Of a stretch of 51,444 bases of DNA, positions 1 to 9,399 are shown one piece after another. The translations under genes and the position numbers were made by a program. Each line of letters begins with the position of its first letter. The first letter of the stretch is position 1. This DNA is from Burkholderiales bacterium. GTDB taxonomy: Bacteria; Pseudomonadota; Gammaproteobacteria; Burkholderiales; Burkholderiaceae_C. The notes below the pieces were generated by a model. The model saw nothing but the letters and a program-made list of their open reading frames with translations, was not told the origin of the DNA and searched no databases. The stretch spans positions 1-51,444 of the forward strand of contig JAEKKH010000147.1 in NCBI GenBank assembly GCA_019510465.1, given 5' to 3'.

Positions 1-2
1 GG

Positions 3-221
3 GGCCTGGGCAGCTACTGCTACTTCGCGATCGACCACCGCGACACCCACGTCGTCGCGGCACGCGCGTTCGAAGTGCCCGCGACGCCGGGCGTGCGGCT
101 GCACAGCCTCGTCACCGTCTCGCTGGGGGGCAACGGCACCATCCGCCACATCGTCAACGACAGCGGCCCGTCGACGGAGCCGGCCGGGGCGGCGGCGATG
201 ACCTTGCGGGCGTGGCCGTGA
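3..221 (+). CDS. C-terminal fragment of secreted beta-helix protein (paralogue of the next gene)
   Basis: Only the last 72 codons lie in the window; the gene continues upstream of position 1. Read from base 3, the peptide starts GLGSYCYF and ends at the TGA at 219-221. It aligns without gaps, to the same stop position, with the last 72 residues of the protein at 569-2914: GLGSYC, the block ending VTVSLGGNGTI or LTVSLGGNGTI, and HIVN/HVVN are shared, while the final 20 residues diverge. I infer a tandem duplication of a beta-helix exoprotein, with the same kind of function (binding or cleavage of extracellular glucan). The domain content upstream of the window cannot be seen. Confidence 0.8.
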   Translation, partial: GLGSYCYFAIDHRDTHVVAARAFEVPATPGVRLHSLVTVSLGGNGTIRHIVNDSGPSTEPAGAAAMTLRAWP

Positions 222-568
222 CGGACACGGCGAATCTCCATGAGCGAGTCGGCGCCATACCCGGTCCAGGGTATTCGATTGACGTTTCTGGAAATACCCT
301 TCGCGCTCCAGGACGTGCGGCTTGGCACCGTCTTCTCGATATTCGCAAATCCCTGACGATTCACGTTTTCATCAGCAAATGAAACGTGAATACGTCTTGC
401 CGGCAAACACATTCCATCGCGTTCCATCGCACGCTGATTGGTAGCGCTTTCAGAAAGCATCTCCGCAGCGGCATGCTCGCTCGAGAACATCCTGTTTCAA
501 GTCATCCACATACTCCGACCAGCCTATTCACAATCCGGTCTCCATTCCGACGAACCGGGAGAACAAGC
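222..568. other. Intergenic region with two inverted repeats
   Basis: This 347-bp stretch is more AT-rich than its surroundings. It contains two inverted repeats: AGGGTATT at 268-275 with AATACCCT at 293-300, and a longer imperfect one, 359-372 with 379-391 (arms ATTCACGTTTTCAT and ATGAAACGTGAAT, one bulged T, 6-nt loop). Neither is followed by a T-run on the + strand, so operators or mRNA structure are as likely as terminators for the upstream paralogue. An open frame in phase with the next gene extends back to 386, but its codons do not look like a signal peptide. Confidence 0.5.
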
Positions 569-2914
569 ATGCTGGAGACAGGATTCAAGAGCTCGCCCTG
601 GGTGGTTTTCGCCGCCCTGCTGACATTCGGCGCCCAGGCCCATGCAGCGGATTTCACGCAGGGGGTGACGGTTTCGGGCCCCACGGCCACGATCTGGTTC
701 AAGTCCAACGTCGACACGACCTGGGTCGACGTGCATTACCAGGTCAACGGCGGGCCGCAGCAGAACCTGCGCATGACCTACGACACCGCGACGGCGCGCG
801 ACGAGCAGCCTGTCGGCGTGTCCAGCGGCAACGTGCTCAGCTACTGGTTCACGTACAACAACGGCAGCCCCGCCTACGACTCCTCGACCTTCACCTACAC
901 CGTCGGCTCGGCCCCACCGCCGCCTCCTCCTCCGCCGCCGCCACCGCCTCCCAGCGGCCCGGTCTGCTTCCACGCCGACGCGAACTACACCGGCGACTCG
1001 TTCTGCGCCGGCGCCGACTCGAGCTGGGTCGGCAGCACCTGGAACGACCGCATCTCGTCGGTGCAGGTGCAGCCCGGCTACGAGGTCGACCTGTACGCCG
1101 ACATCAATTACGGCGGCGGCGTGCTGAAGCTGACGTCGAACAACGCCAACCTCGGCGCGAACAACTTCAATGACGCCGCGTCGTCGTTCCGGGTGATCAG
1201 GCTCGGCACGATCCCGACGTCCGACACGCCGGACTTCGGCGCGAACGTGAAGATCTTCGACCCGTCGATGTCGGCCGCGACGATCCAGTCGGCGCTCGAC
1301 AGCGCGTTCAACTCCGAGTTGCTGAGTCCCACGGCGCAATTCGGCAGCCAGCGCTTCGCGTTCCTGTTCAAGCCGGGCACCTACGGCGTGACGGCCAGGC
1401 TCGGCTTCTACGAGGCCGTCCAGGGCCTGGGCCAGAACCCGGGCGACGTGCAGCTCAACGGCGGCGTCACCGTCGACAGCGGCTGGAACGACGGCGACCA
1501 GACCAACGCCACGCAGAACTTCTGGCGCTCCGTCGAGAACCTGGCCATCGTGCCGGGCGGCGGCACCACCGAATGGGCGGTCTCGCAGGCTGCGCCGATG
1601 CGCCGCGTGCACATCATCGGCAACCTGCACATGGGGCCGACCAACCAGGGCACGGGACAGGGCTATTCGAGCGGCGGCTTCATCGCCGACAGCCGCATCG
1701 ACTCCATCGTCTCCACCGGCTCGCAACAGCAGTGGTACACGCGCGACTCCAACGTGGGCGTCTGGTACGACGGCGTCTGGAACACCGTGTTCTCGGGCGT
1801 GGGCGGCGCGCCGGCGCAGACGTTCCCCTCGCCGCCGTACACGACGGTCGCGACGACGCCGGTCTCGCGCGAGAAGCCGTACCTGTACGTCGACTCGAGC
1901 GGCAAGTACCGCGTCTTCGTGCCCTCGCTGCGCACGAACTCGTCGGGCGCCAGCTGGAGCAACGGCGTGGCCACCCCGGGCACGTCGATCCCGATGAGCC
2001 AGTTCTACGTCGTCAAGCCGGACGACGGCGGCGCCACGATCAACGCCGCGCTGGCCGCGGGGCTGAACCTGTTCTTCACGCCGGGCGTCTATCCGATCGA
2101 GCAGACGATCAACGTCACGCGCGCCAACACCGTGGTGCTGGGCATCGGCTTCCCGACGCTGCAGCCCACCGGCGGCGTGACGCCGATGGCGGTGGCCGAC
2201 GTCGACGGCGTCAGGATCGCGGGCCTGCTGTTCGACGCCGGCACCACCAACAGCACGTCGCTGCTGACGGTGGGCCCCGCCACCTCCGCGGTCAGCCACG
2301 CAGGCAATCCGACCACCGTGCAGGACGTGTTCTTCCGCGTGGGCGGCGGCGTCGCCGGCAAGGCCACCAACAGCCTGGTCGTCAACAGCAACAACGCGAT
2401 CGTCGACGACATCTGGGCCTGGCGCGCCGACCACGGCAGCGCCCCGACCGGCTGGACGGTCAACACCGGCGACACCGGGCTGCTGGTCAACGGCGCCAAC
2501 GTGCTGGCCACGGGCTTGTTCGTCGAGCACTACCAGAAGTACCAGGTGCTGTGGAACGGCGAGAACGGCAGGACGCTGTTCTTCCAGAACGAGATGCCCT
2601 ACGACGTCCCGAGCCAGGCCGCGTGGACCAGCGGCAACGGCAACGGCTGGGCCGCGTACAAGGTGGGCGCCAACGTGAAGAACCACGAGGCGTGGGGCCT
2701 GGGCAGCTACTGCTTCTTCAACATCGGGGGCAGCAACACCAACATCAACGCCGCGCGCGGCTTCGAGGTGCCCGACACCGCCGGCGTGAAGCTGCACGAC
2801 ATCCTGACCGTCTCCCTCGGCGGCAACGGCACGATCAGCCACGTGGTCAACAACACCGGCGCGGCTGCGCAGGGAACGGCCACCGTGCCGGTCGACCTGG
2901 TCAGCTATCCCTGA
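569..2914 (+). CDS. Secreted CBM56-like / beta-helix protein, putative beta-1,3-glucan-active
   Basis: 781 residues. I chose the ATG at 569 because GGGAGA lies about 8 nt upstream and it begins a good Sec signal peptide (hydrophobic VVFAALLTFGAQAHA, cleavage near residue 26). Domains: residues 27-112 resemble the CBM56 beta-1,3-glucan-binding module (TATIWFKSNVDTTWVDVHY); 115-131 are a proline-run linker; about 132-212 resemble a beta/gamma-crystallin fold (two YxGxxF-like repeats, Cys pair); about 215-781 form a Ser/Thr/Gly/Asn-rich parallel beta-helix of the pectate-lyase/GH55-like type. Such proteins often carry the misleading label adenylyl cyclase. I infer extracellular binding, perhaps hydrolysis, of laminarin-like glucan; catalytic residues cannot be assigned. 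A paralogue ends just upstream. Confidence 0.75.
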   Translation: MLETGFKSSPWVVFAALLTFGAQAHAADFTQGVTVSGPTATIWFKSNVDTTWVDVHYQVNGGPQQNLRMTYDTATARDEQPVGVSSGNVLSYWFTYNNGSPAYDSSTFTYTVGSAPPPPPPPPPPPPPSGPVCFHADANYTGDSFCAGADSSWVGSTWNDRISSVQVQPGYEVDLYADINYGGGVLKLTSNNANLGANNFNDAASSFRVIRLGTIPTSDTPDFGANVKIFDPSMSAATIQSALDSAFNSELLSPTAQFGSQRFAFLFKPGTYGVTARLGFYEAVQGLGQNPGDVQLNGGVTVDSGWNDGDQTNATQNFWRSVENLAIVPGGGTTEWAVSQAAPMRRVHIIGNLHMGPTNQGTGQGYSSGGFIADSRIDSIVSTGSQQQWYTRDSNVGVWYDGVWNTVFSGVGGAPAQTFPSPPYTTVATTPVSREKPYLYVDSSGKYRVFVPSLRTNSSGASWSNGVATPGTSIPMSQFYVVKPDDGGATINAALAAGLNLFFTPGVYPIEQTINVTRANTVVLGIGFPTLQPTGGVTPMAVADVDGVRIAGLLFDAGTTNSTSLLTVGPATSAVSHAGNPTTVQDVFFRVGGGVAGKATNSLVVNSNNAIVDDIWAWRADHGSAPTGWTVNTGDTGLLVNGANVLATGLFVEHYQKYQVLWNGENGRTLFFQNEMPYDVPSQAAWTSGNGNGWAAYKVGANVKNHEAWGLGSYCFFNIGGSNTNINAARGFEVPDTAGVKLHDILTVSLGGNGTISHVVNNTGAAAQGTATVPVDLVSYP

Positions 2915-3066
2915 AATTGCGGCGGACACGGGCCGCGGCGCCGGATCCACGCATCGCGAGACCTGCCGCCTGGCGAGATCCCGGGGCGTCGCCCGCCGTG
3001 CGCGGGATGACGGCGTGCGGGCAATGGCGGCCCTGCACCGCCGCGCTGGACGACGCGCGGAATGTG

Positions 3067-3148
3067 TATGATGTTTCGCATGCCCGTGGACCTCGAACGC
3101 GCACTTCCAAACGACCAAAGCCGCCCAGGTGACTGCGCGGCTTTTTTG
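3067..3148 (+). promoter_or_regulatory. Promoter, short leader and intrinsic terminator upstream of phoH (putative attenuator or sRNA)
   Basis: A -10-like TATGAT lies at 3067-3072; no strong -35 is seen. From about 3079 a transcript of roughly 70 nt would end at a hairpin with stem AAAGCCGC (3117-3124) and GCGGCTTT (3137-3144), running into six T. An ATG lies at 3080, so a nearly leaderless frame (MPVDLERALPNDQ...) would run through the terminator into the phoH region. This is terminator-shaped DNA directly before a downstream gene, hence an attenuator or small RNA. No known family is recognised. Confidence 0.45.
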
Positions 3149-3188
3149 TTTGTTCATTTCCCAACCTCCGCGACTCGTACGCCCCTAC

Positions 3189-4898
3189 ATGCCACTTCCG
3201 AAGCCTCCCGCCACTCGCGCAGCTCTTCTGTCGGCTGCTGACTACGAATCGCAATCGGCTCCAAAGACGAGCCGCCGCAGCCAGAAGGCCGCGGAACCGA
3301 AGCAGAAATTGCTGGATCTCCATGACGACCGTGCTGAGACGGGCGTCGCCAAGGCGGCTCCGCGCCCCGCCGCGGCGCCCGCGGCCCGCGCCCCGGCATC
3401 GTCGCCCGGCCTGCCCGTGAAGGCGCCCGCCGCCTACCCGATCGCCCCGGCGCCGGCCGCCAAGCCCAAGGCCTCGTCGGGCGGCGCCCGCCGACGCGCC
3501 CGCGCCGGCGGCCCGCCCAAGCTGTTCGTGCTCGACACCAACGTGCTGCTGCACGACCCGACCTCGCTGTTCCGCTTCGAGGAACACGACATCTACCTCC
3601 CGATGATCACGCTCGAGGAGCTCGACAACCACAAGAAGGGCATGACCGAGGTCGCGCGCAACGCGCGCCAGGTCTCGCGCGACCTCGACGGCCTGGCCAC
3701 CGAGGGCTCGCTCGACCCGGTGGCCGGCATTCCGCTGTCGAAGACCGGCCATCGCGAGGCCGCCGGCAAGCTGTTCTTCCAGACCCAGTTCCTGGACGCC
3801 AAGGCGCCGTCGGGCCTGCCGCAAGGCAAGGCCGACAACCAGATCCTGGCGGTCGTGCAGGCGCTCGTCGAGCGGCACGCGCCGCGCGAGGTGGTGCTGG
3901 TGTCCAAGGACATCAACATGCGCGTCAAGGCACGCGCGCTGGGCCTGCCGGCCGAGGACTACTTCAACGACAAGACGCTCGACGACGCCGACCTGCTCTA
4001 CACCGGCGTGCTCGCCCTTCCTGCCGACTTCTGGGACAAGCACGGCAAGACGATGGAGAGCTGGAACCAGGGCGGCCATACGTTCTACCGTATCGTCGGA
4101 CCGCTGGTGCCGTCGCTGCTGATCAACCAGTTCGTCTACCTCGAGACCCCCGGCGAGGCGCCGCTGTATGCGCGCGTCACCGAGATCACCGGCAAGTCGG
4201 CCGTGCTCAAGACGCTGCGCGACTTCACGCACGCGAAGAACGCCGTGTGGGGCATCACCGCGCGCAATCGCGAGCAGAACTTCGCGCTGAACCTGCTGAT
4301 GGATCCGGAGGTCGACTTCGTCACGCTGTCCGGCACCGCGGGCACCGGCAAGACGCTGGCGACGCTGGCCTGCGGCCTGGCCCAGGTGATGGACGACCGC
4401 CGCTACAGCGAGATCATCGTCACGCGCGTGACCGTGCCCGTGGGCGAGGACATCGGCTTCCTGCCCGGCACCGAGGAGGAGAAGATGGGCCCGTGGATGG
4501 GCGCCCTCGACGACAACCTCGAGGTCCTGTCCAAGGGCGACGGCGGCGCCGGCGAATGGGGTCGTGCGGCGACGCAGGATCTCGTGCGCTCGAAGATCAA
4601 GGTCAAGAGCCTGAACTTCATGCGCGGGCGCACCTTCCTCAACAAGTTCGTCATCATCGACGAGGCGCAGAACCTGACGCCCAAGCAGATGAAGACGCTG
4701 GTCACGCGCGCGGGCCCCGGCACCAAGATCGTCTGCCTGGGCAACCTCGCGCAGATCGACACGCCCTACCTCACGGAAGGCAGCTCCGGCCTGACCTACG
4801 CGGTCGACCGCTTCAAGGGCTGGCCGCACGGCGGGCACATCACGCTGGCGCGCGGCGAACGCTCGCGCCTGGCGGACTTCGCGTCCGACGCCCTGTAG
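3189..4898 (+). CDS. PIN domain-PhoH ATPase fusion (PhoH2-like)
   Basis: 569 residues with the ATG at 3189; a GTG at 3129 in frame lies inside the terminator hairpin and is less likely. A low-complexity Ala/Pro/Lys N-terminus (1-105) precedes a PIN ribonuclease domain (about 110-245; LFVLDTNVLLHD with the first acidic residue, later LVSKDINMRVKA). The PhoH AAA-type ATPase domain follows: Walker A GTAGTGKT near 382-389 and Walker B FVIIDEAQN near 486-493. Proteins of this architecture (mycobacterial PhoH2, Bacillus YlaK) couple ATP-dependent RNA unwinding with RNA cleavage; that role is from the family, not shown here. It is the only gene in its unit and converges with the M3 peptidase gene. 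Confidence 0.9.
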   Translation: MPLPKPPATRAALLSAADYESQSAPKTSRRSQKAAEPKQKLLDLHDDRAETGVAKAAPRPAAAPAARAPASSPGLPVKAPAAYPIAPAPAAKPKASSGGARRRARAGGPPKLFVLDTNVLLHDPTSLFRFEEHDIYLPMITLEELDNHKKGMTEVARNARQVSRDLDGLATEGSLDPVAGIPLSKTGHREAAGKLFFQTQFLDAKAPSGLPQGKADNQILAVVQALVERHAPREVVLVSKDINMRVKARALGLPAEDYFNDKTLDDADLLYTGVLALPADFWDKHGKTMESWNQGGHTFYRIVGPLVPSLLINQFVYLETPGEAPLYARVTEITGKSAVLKTLRDFTHAKNAVWGITARNREQNFALNLLMDPEVDFVTLSGTAGTGKTLATLACGLAQVMDDRRYSEIIVTRVTVPVGEDIGFLPGTEEEKMGPWMGALDDNLEVLSKGDGGAGEWGRAATQDLVRSKIKVKSLNFMRGRTFLNKFVIIDEAQNLTPKQMKTLVTRAGPGTKIVCLGNLAQIDTPYLTEGSSGLTYAVDRFKGWPHGGHITLARGERSRLADFASDAL

Positions 4899-4917
4899 GA
4901 GGCGCCGAACTCCGCTG

Positions 4918-4941
4918 CAAGGGCTGCCTCGGCGGCCCTTG
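4918..4941. terminator. Hairpin between convergent phoH and M3 peptidase genes
   Basis: An 11-bp stem, CAAGGGCTGCC paired with GGCGGCCCTTG (one T-G wobble), closes on a 2-nt TC loop. There is no clear T-run on either strand. The position between two convergent stop codons suggests a shared terminator. Confidence 0.55.
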
Positions 4942-4991
4942 CCGTTGGCGAGACGGGCGCCGACAGCGCGCCGTCGACGGCCAGGGCCGGG

Positions 4992-7061
4992 CTACTTCTT
5001 CAGCCAGTCGAAGAACGCCTGCGCGTTGCCGTCGCGGCCCAGGAACTCCTTGACGACCTGCTGCGGCGGCTTCTGGGCGCCCTCGGCCAGGACGGTGGCG
5101 CGCAACCGCGCGCCGGCCTTGGGGTCGAGCTTGTCGGCCGCGAAGGCGGTGCGCATGTCGGCCGCGACGGCCTGGCTCCAGAGATAGCCGTAATACCCGG
5201 CACCGTAGCCACCGGCGATGTGCGCGAAGCCGCTCGGGAACGTCGTGCCCGGCACGTAGCCCAGCGACGTGGCCGCCTCCATCTTCTCCCACGTCTCCAT
5301 CGGATCGGGTGCGGACGGGCCGTGCAGGGCGAGGTCGTAGGCGGCGTACAGCTGCTGCCGTGCGACCTGCATGCCCTTGCCGAAGTCGCGCGCGGCACGC
5401 GCCTTGTCGACGAGTTCGTCGGGCACCGGCTTGCACGCGGGGCAGACTTCCTGGAAGACCTTGAGCACCTTCTTGTCGTAGACCCAGTCCTCCAGCATCT
5501 GCGAGGGCGCCTCGGCGAAGTCCTGCGCCACGTTCTCGCCGGCGTCGCTCGCATAGCGCGTGGCCGAGAGGTTGTTGCGCAGCGTGTGGCCGAACTCGTG
5601 CATCAGCGTCTCGAGCTCGCGCAGCGTGAGGCCGCGGCGGTCGAAGTTGACGACCAGCGCCGACTGCGCCTGGCGCGGCACGCTGGTGGCGGCATTGCGG
5701 AAGTTCCAGGTGGCCGCGTGGCCGTACTTGCCCTCGCGCGGGTACGGGTCGACGAACAGCGTGGCGATCTTCCGGTTGCTGGCCACGTCGGTGACGGCCC
5801 AGGCCTGGACGTCGGGCGCCCACGCGTTGGCGTTGTCGACCTTGTCGTAGCGGATGCCGAACATCTTCTCGGCGACGCGCATCACGAAGCGCAGGCTCTC
5901 CTGCGGCGGGAAGTACGGTCGGAACGCCTCGTCGTCGAGGCCGATGCGCTCGCGCTCGATGCGCTCGGCGTAGTACATGCTGTCCCAGCGCTGCAGCTTC
6001 GTGCCGTCCAGTGTCTGGCCGAGGTGGCGTGCCTTGGCCTGGCGCAGCTCGATGACGTTGCGCCTGTCCTCGTCGGCCGCAGCGGCACGCACCTCGTCGA
6101 GGAACTTCGTGGCCTGCGCACTGGACTCGACCATCCGGCGCCGCAGCACGAAGTCGTCGTAGCTGGACAGGCCGAACAGCCTGGCCTGCTCGAGGCGCAG
6201 CTGCTCGATCTGGGCCAGCACCTTGAGGTTGTCCGGGCCGCCCTCGTTCGTCTTCGCGCGCCAGAGGCGCTCGCGCGCACCGGCGTCGTCGGCGGTCTGC
6301 ATGACGGCGGTGTAGGCCGGGCCGTCGATGGGCAGCGCGATCCTGCCGTCGGCGTCGCGCGGCTGGTCCTTCCACAGCGACTCGGGGACGCCCTTGAGCT
6401 CGGCTTCCGTGAACGCGACGCGCACATGGGCGCCGTTGATGTTCTGGTTGAACTGCTGGCCGAGCGCCGCCAGCTTGTCGGCGATCGCCTTGGCGCGCGC
6501 CTGCTTGTCCCGGGACAGGCCGACGCCGGCGTCCTCGAAGCCCTCGAGCGCGCGCTGGGCGGCACGCTTGTCGACGGGGTCCTTCAACAGCGCCGCCGTC
6601 TGGCGGGCGCCCTGGAACACCAGCTCGTTCATGCCCAGCGCCGTCTGGAATGCCGTCCAGCGCTGCTCGCACTTCGCGGATTCCATCCGCACTTCGGCGT
6701 TCGGGTGCACGTTCTGCAGGAAGATCAGCGCGCCGCTCTGGTCCTCCTGCCAGTCGTACAACGCCTCCCAGCCCTTGAGCCAGTCGGCGCCGGGCTTGCG
6801 CTTCTCGAGTTCCTTCAGGCGCAGCATCGCGCCCTCCAGGCCGGTGGTGCAGGTGGACGCCACTTGCGGGCCATGATCGAACTTCGGGAACGGGAGGTCG
6901 GCGATCGGATTTTCGACGACGGGCTTGACCGGGATCGGCTTCGGATGGACCTGGCGCGCCGGCGCGCGCTTGCGCTGGGGAGCGGCATCCGCGGACGTCG
7001 CGGCGAGCGCCAGGGCGGCCGCCACGGCCAGCGCGGCGGGAATCACGGTCGATCTCTTCAT
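4992..7061 (-). CDS. M3 family zinc metallopeptidase, exported
   Basis: 689 residues. The ATG at 7061 has GGAGA about 5-8 nt upstream and begins a signal peptide (MKRSTVIPAALAVAAALALA, then ATSADAA), so the protein is probably periplasmic. It has the M3 thimet/oligopeptidase signature: HEFGH at residues 488-492, zinc-binding and with the catalytic Glu, and downstream AEAPSQMLEDW supplying the third ligand. It also has the usual helical N-terminal half. M3 enzymes cleave short peptides. Family members such as E. coli Dcp and OpdA can be cytosolic or periplasmic; the signal peptide here favours periplasmic peptide turnover. The gene is transcribed alone, divergent from the NlpC/P60 gene. Confidence 0.93.
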   Translation of the reverse strand: MKRSTVIPAALAVAAALALAATSADAAPQRKRAPARQVHPKPIPVKPVVENPIADLPFPKFDHGPQVASTCTTGLEGAMLRLKELEKRKPGADWLKGWEALYDWQEDQSGALIFLQNVHPNAEVRMESAKCEQRWTAFQTALGMNELVFQGARQTAALLKDPVDKRAAQRALEGFEDAGVGLSRDKQARAKAIADKLAALGQQFNQNINGAHVRVAFTEAELKGVPESLWKDQPRDADGRIALPIDGPAYTAVMQTADDAGARERLWRAKTNEGGPDNLKVLAQIEQLRLEQARLFGLSSYDDFVLRRRMVESSAQATKFLDEVRAAAADEDRRNVIELRQAKARHLGQTLDGTKLQRWDSMYYAERIERERIGLDDEAFRPYFPPQESLRFVMRVAEKMFGIRYDKVDNANAWAPDVQAWAVTDVASNRKIATLFVDPYPREGKYGHAATWNFRNAATSVPRQAQSALVVNFDRRGLTLRELETLMHEFGHTLRNNLSATRYASDAGENVAQDFAEAPSQMLEDWVYDKKVLKVFQEVCPACKPVPDELVDKARAARDFGKGMQVARQQLYAAYDLALHGPSAPDPMETWEKMEAATSLGYVPGTTFPSGFAHIAGGYGAGYYGYLWSQAVAADMRTAFAADKLDPKAGARLRATVLAEGAQKPPQQVVKEFLGRDGNAQAFFDWLKK

Positions 7062-7271
7062 CGGGTCTCCGGGCATCGGTTCCTGCTCGACAGGACGCCC
7101 CGGGCGCCCCGCCTTGCGGACGGCGATTGTCACTGGGCGTGGAGGGAAATTCCGGTCTCGTTGTGACGAGTTGCAGATTTACCGTCGCGAAACGTTCCGA
7201 AGGGCGCCCCTCCCGAGCACGTAACCGCATGCAAGTCTTTGTATTTGCTCGCTTTTTGCCGCGCACCCTGG

Positions 7272-7301
7272 TTGACCCCAAAAGCTGGCATCCGTTATGC
7301 T
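7272..7301 (+). promoter_or_regulatory. Sigma-70-type promoter for the NlpC/P60 gene
   Basis: TTGACC (7272-7277) and TATGCT (7296-7301) are separated by 18 bp, giving a start near 7308 and a leader of about 33 nt. This is the clearest -35/-10 pair in the window. The 279-bp gap also must hold the divergent promoter of the M3 peptidase, which I could not place. Confidence 0.7.
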
Positions 7302-7340
7302 CGCCGCGTGCGAATCAGCAATCGTCGAGGGGCAGCGGCC

Positions 7341-8165
7341 ATGCGGCCGTCCCGCCACCTCCCCCGAATCGTTGGGCTCCTGGCCGTCTCCACCGCGCTC
7401 CTGGCGCCGGTCGGCAGCGCCCTGGCCGCCCCGCAATCGGTTCGCCAACCCGCCATGCGCCCGGTCGACGACCAGGGCCTGCTCGATTCGGTGGCCACCT
7501 CGGTCGCCAGCAAGAGCACCCAGCTGATGTCGACGGTCCGCGACGGCACGTCCAACCTGCTCGACTCGGCCATGAATTTCCTGGGCGTGCGCTACAAGCT
7601 GGGCGGCAACACCGCGGAGACGGGCTTCGACTGCTCGGGCTTCACCCGCTACGTCTTCGAGAACAGCCTGGGCCGCGTGCTTCCGCACCGTGCCGACGAG
7701 CAGGCCAACGCACCGGAACTCGCCAAGGTCGACCGCAAGGACCTCAAGCCCGGCGACCTGGTCTTCTTCGACACCATGCGCCGCACGTTCTCGCACGTGG
7801 GCATCTACCTGGGTGACGGCAAGTTCATCCATTCTCCGCGCACCGGCGAATCCGTGCGCATCGAGGATCTGAACGTCTCGTACTGGGCGCGCCGCTTCAC
7901 CGGCGGGCGCCGCGTGCCCGAGCTGGCCGATGCCGGCGGCAATCCGGGCGTGGCCGGCACGTCGATGCTGGCCTCCCTCACCGCGCGCCTGCCGGGCTTC
8001 GGCGGGTCGGGCGGTGCCGGCGGCGCGCCGGTGCTGGCACCGGCCCTCGTGTCGACCGCGCCCGCCATGCGCCTGGCCGGCACGCCGGTCGCGCTGCCCT
8101 CGGCCGCGCCCAGCACGCTGGGTCCCACGCACGATCCCTTTGCGCGCGCGCTGACCGATCGCTGA
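7341..8165 (+). CDS. NlpC/P60 (C40) peptidoglycan endopeptidase
   Basis: 274 residues from the ATG at 7341, 33 nt after the predicted transcription start; GAGGGG lies upstream. A signal peptide ([19 protein letters not shown]) leads to a C40 domain: the catalytic Cys in GFDCSGF, the His in [18 protein letters not shown], and the typical [10 protein letters not shown] stretch. The C-terminal ~75 residues are Gly/Ala/Pro-rich and low complexity. C40 hydrolases cut the gamma-D-Glu-meso-DAP bond of peptide stems in cell wall remodelling. The protein resembles the Spr/MepS type but lacks an obvious lipobox. Confidence 0.92.
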   Translation: MRPSRHLPRIVGLLAVSTALLAPVGSALAAPQSVRQPAMRPVDDQGLLDSVATSVASKSTQLMSTVRDGTSNLLDSAMNFLGVRYKLGGNTAETGFDCSGFTRYVFENSLGRVLPHRADEQANAPELAKVDRKDLKPGDLVFFDTMRRTFSHVGIYLGDGKFIHSPRTGESVRIEDLNVSYWARRFTGGRRVPELADAGGNPGVAGTSMLASLTARLPGFGGSGGAGGAPVLAPALVSTAPAMRLAGTPVALPSAAPSTLGPTHDPFARALTDR

Positions 8166-8185
8166 GCGCGCTTGCGCGCCCGCGC

Positions 8186-8210
8186 CACGGCCCGCCGCGC
8201 GCGGGCCGTG
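8186..8210 (+). terminator. Terminator after the NlpC/P60 gene
   Basis: The perfect 10-bp stem CACGGCCCGC / GCGGGCCGTG with a 5-nt loop is followed by TCGTTT, 20 nt after the stop codon. It separates the hydrolase gene from moaA. Confidence 0.7.
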
Positions 8211-8268
8211 TCGTTTCCGCGATGACCCGGCGCCGCTGCGATGCCGGCCGGCCGGGCACAATCGGGCC

Positions 8269-9399
8269 ATGGGCAAGACCATCGCCATCCACGACCTGCG
8301 ACGCGGCCGCGCGCCCGCGGGCGCCTCCGTGCTCGCGCCCGGCGCCGATCGACTCGACACCTTCGCCCGCCCGCTGCGCGACCTGCGCATCTCGGTCACC
8401 GATCGCTGCAACTTCCGCTGCAGCTACTGCATGCCCAAGGAGGTGTTCGACAGCCGCCACGTGTTCCTGCCGCACGCCGAGCTGCTGAGCTTCGAGGAGA
8501 TCACCCGGCTCGCGCGCCTGTTCGCCGACGCCGGCGTGCGCAAGCTGCGCCTGACCGGCGGCGAGCCGCTGCTGCGCAAGAACATCGAGCATCTGGTCGC
8601 GCTGCTGGCCGCGCTGCGCACGCCCGACGGGCGGCCGCTGGACATCACGCTGACCACCAACGGCTCGCTGCTCGCCCGCAAGGCCGCCGCGCTGAAGGCG
8701 GCCGGCCTGGGCCGCCTCACCGTGAGCCTGGACGCCATCGACGACGCCGTGTTCCGCCGCATGAACGACGTCGGCTTCGCCGTCGAGGACGTGCTCGGCG
8801 GCATCGACGCCGCGCTGGCCGCCGGCTTCGGTCCGGTCAAGGTCAACATGGTCGTCAAGAAGGGCACGAACGACGACCAGGTGGTGCCGCTCGCGCGCGC
8901 CCTGCATGCGCGCTACGGCAACGCCGCCGTGCTGCGCTTCATCGAGTTCATGGACGTCGGCTCGACCAACGGCTGGCGGCTGGACGACGTGCTGCCCTCG
9001 CGCGCGGTGCTGGAGCGCCTGCGCGAGATCGGGCCGCTGACCGCCCTGCCCGCCAGCGCCGCGGGCGAGACGGCGCAGCGCTGGCGCTTCGACGCCACCG
9101 GCCAGGAGATCGGCCTGGTCTCCAGCGTCACGCAGGCCTTCTGCGGCGACTGCAACCGGGCGCGGCTGTCCACCGACGGACAGCTCTACCTGTGCCTGTT
9201 CGCCACGCATGGCCACGACCTGCGCGCGCTGCTGCGCGGGGGCGCCGAGGATCGCGCCATCGCGGGCGCGATCGACCAGCTGTGGGCGGCGCGCGACGAC
9301 CGCTACTCGGCGCTGCGCACCGCCGCCACGCCCGGCGTCGACGCCGGACCGGCGCAGGCCGGCGAGCGTCGCGTCGAGATGCACTACATCGGCGGCTGA
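8269..9399 (+). CDS. moaA: GTP 3',8-cyclase MoaA (molybdenum cofactor step 1)
   Basis: 376 residues. A radical-SAM enzyme: the N-terminal CxxxCxxC at C47, C51 and C54 (RCNFRCSYC) binds one 4Fe-4S cluster with S-adenosylmethionine, [10 protein letters not shown] follows, and the C-terminal [19 protein letters not shown] binds the second cluster and substrate. The C-terminus ends in Gly-Gly, as required in MoaA. With MoaC it converts GTP to cyclic pyranopterin monophosphate. The start codon has no Shine-Dalgarno; CACAAT lies exactly 6 nt upstream, so the mRNA may be leaderless. The stop overlaps the mobA start by one base (TGATG), indicating translational coupling. Confidence 0.97.
   Translation: MGKTIAIHDLRRGRAPAGASVLAPGADRLDTFARPLRDLRISVTDRCNFRCSYCMPKEVFDSRHVFLPHAELLSFEEITRLARLFADAGVRKLRLTGGEPLLRKNIEHLVALLAALRTPDGRPLDITLTTNGSLLARKAAALKAAGLGRLTVSLDAIDDAVFRRMNDVGFAVEDVLGGIDAALAAGFGPVKVNMVVKKGTNDDQVVPLARALHARYGNAAVLRFIEFMDVGSTNGWRLDDVLPSRAVLERLREIGPLTALPASAAGETAQRWRFDATGQEIGLVSSVTQAFCGDCNRARLSTDGQLYLCLFATHGHDLRALLRGGAEDRAIAGAIDQLWAARDDRYSALRTAATPGVDAGPAQAGERRVEMHYIGG

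Noticed and set aside
911-953. CCGCCT-type run that looks like a microsatellite or CRISPR-like repeat
   Set aside because: It encodes a proline linker between two domains and is not a spaced array. No CRISPR repeats were seen anywhere in the window.
524-3157. Very long minus-strand open frame opposite the beta-helix gene (877 codons)
   Set aside because: Arg/Val/Asp/Ala-biased composition typical of the antisense of GC-rich genes, with no domain; the plus-strand gene has a signal peptide and recognisable modules.
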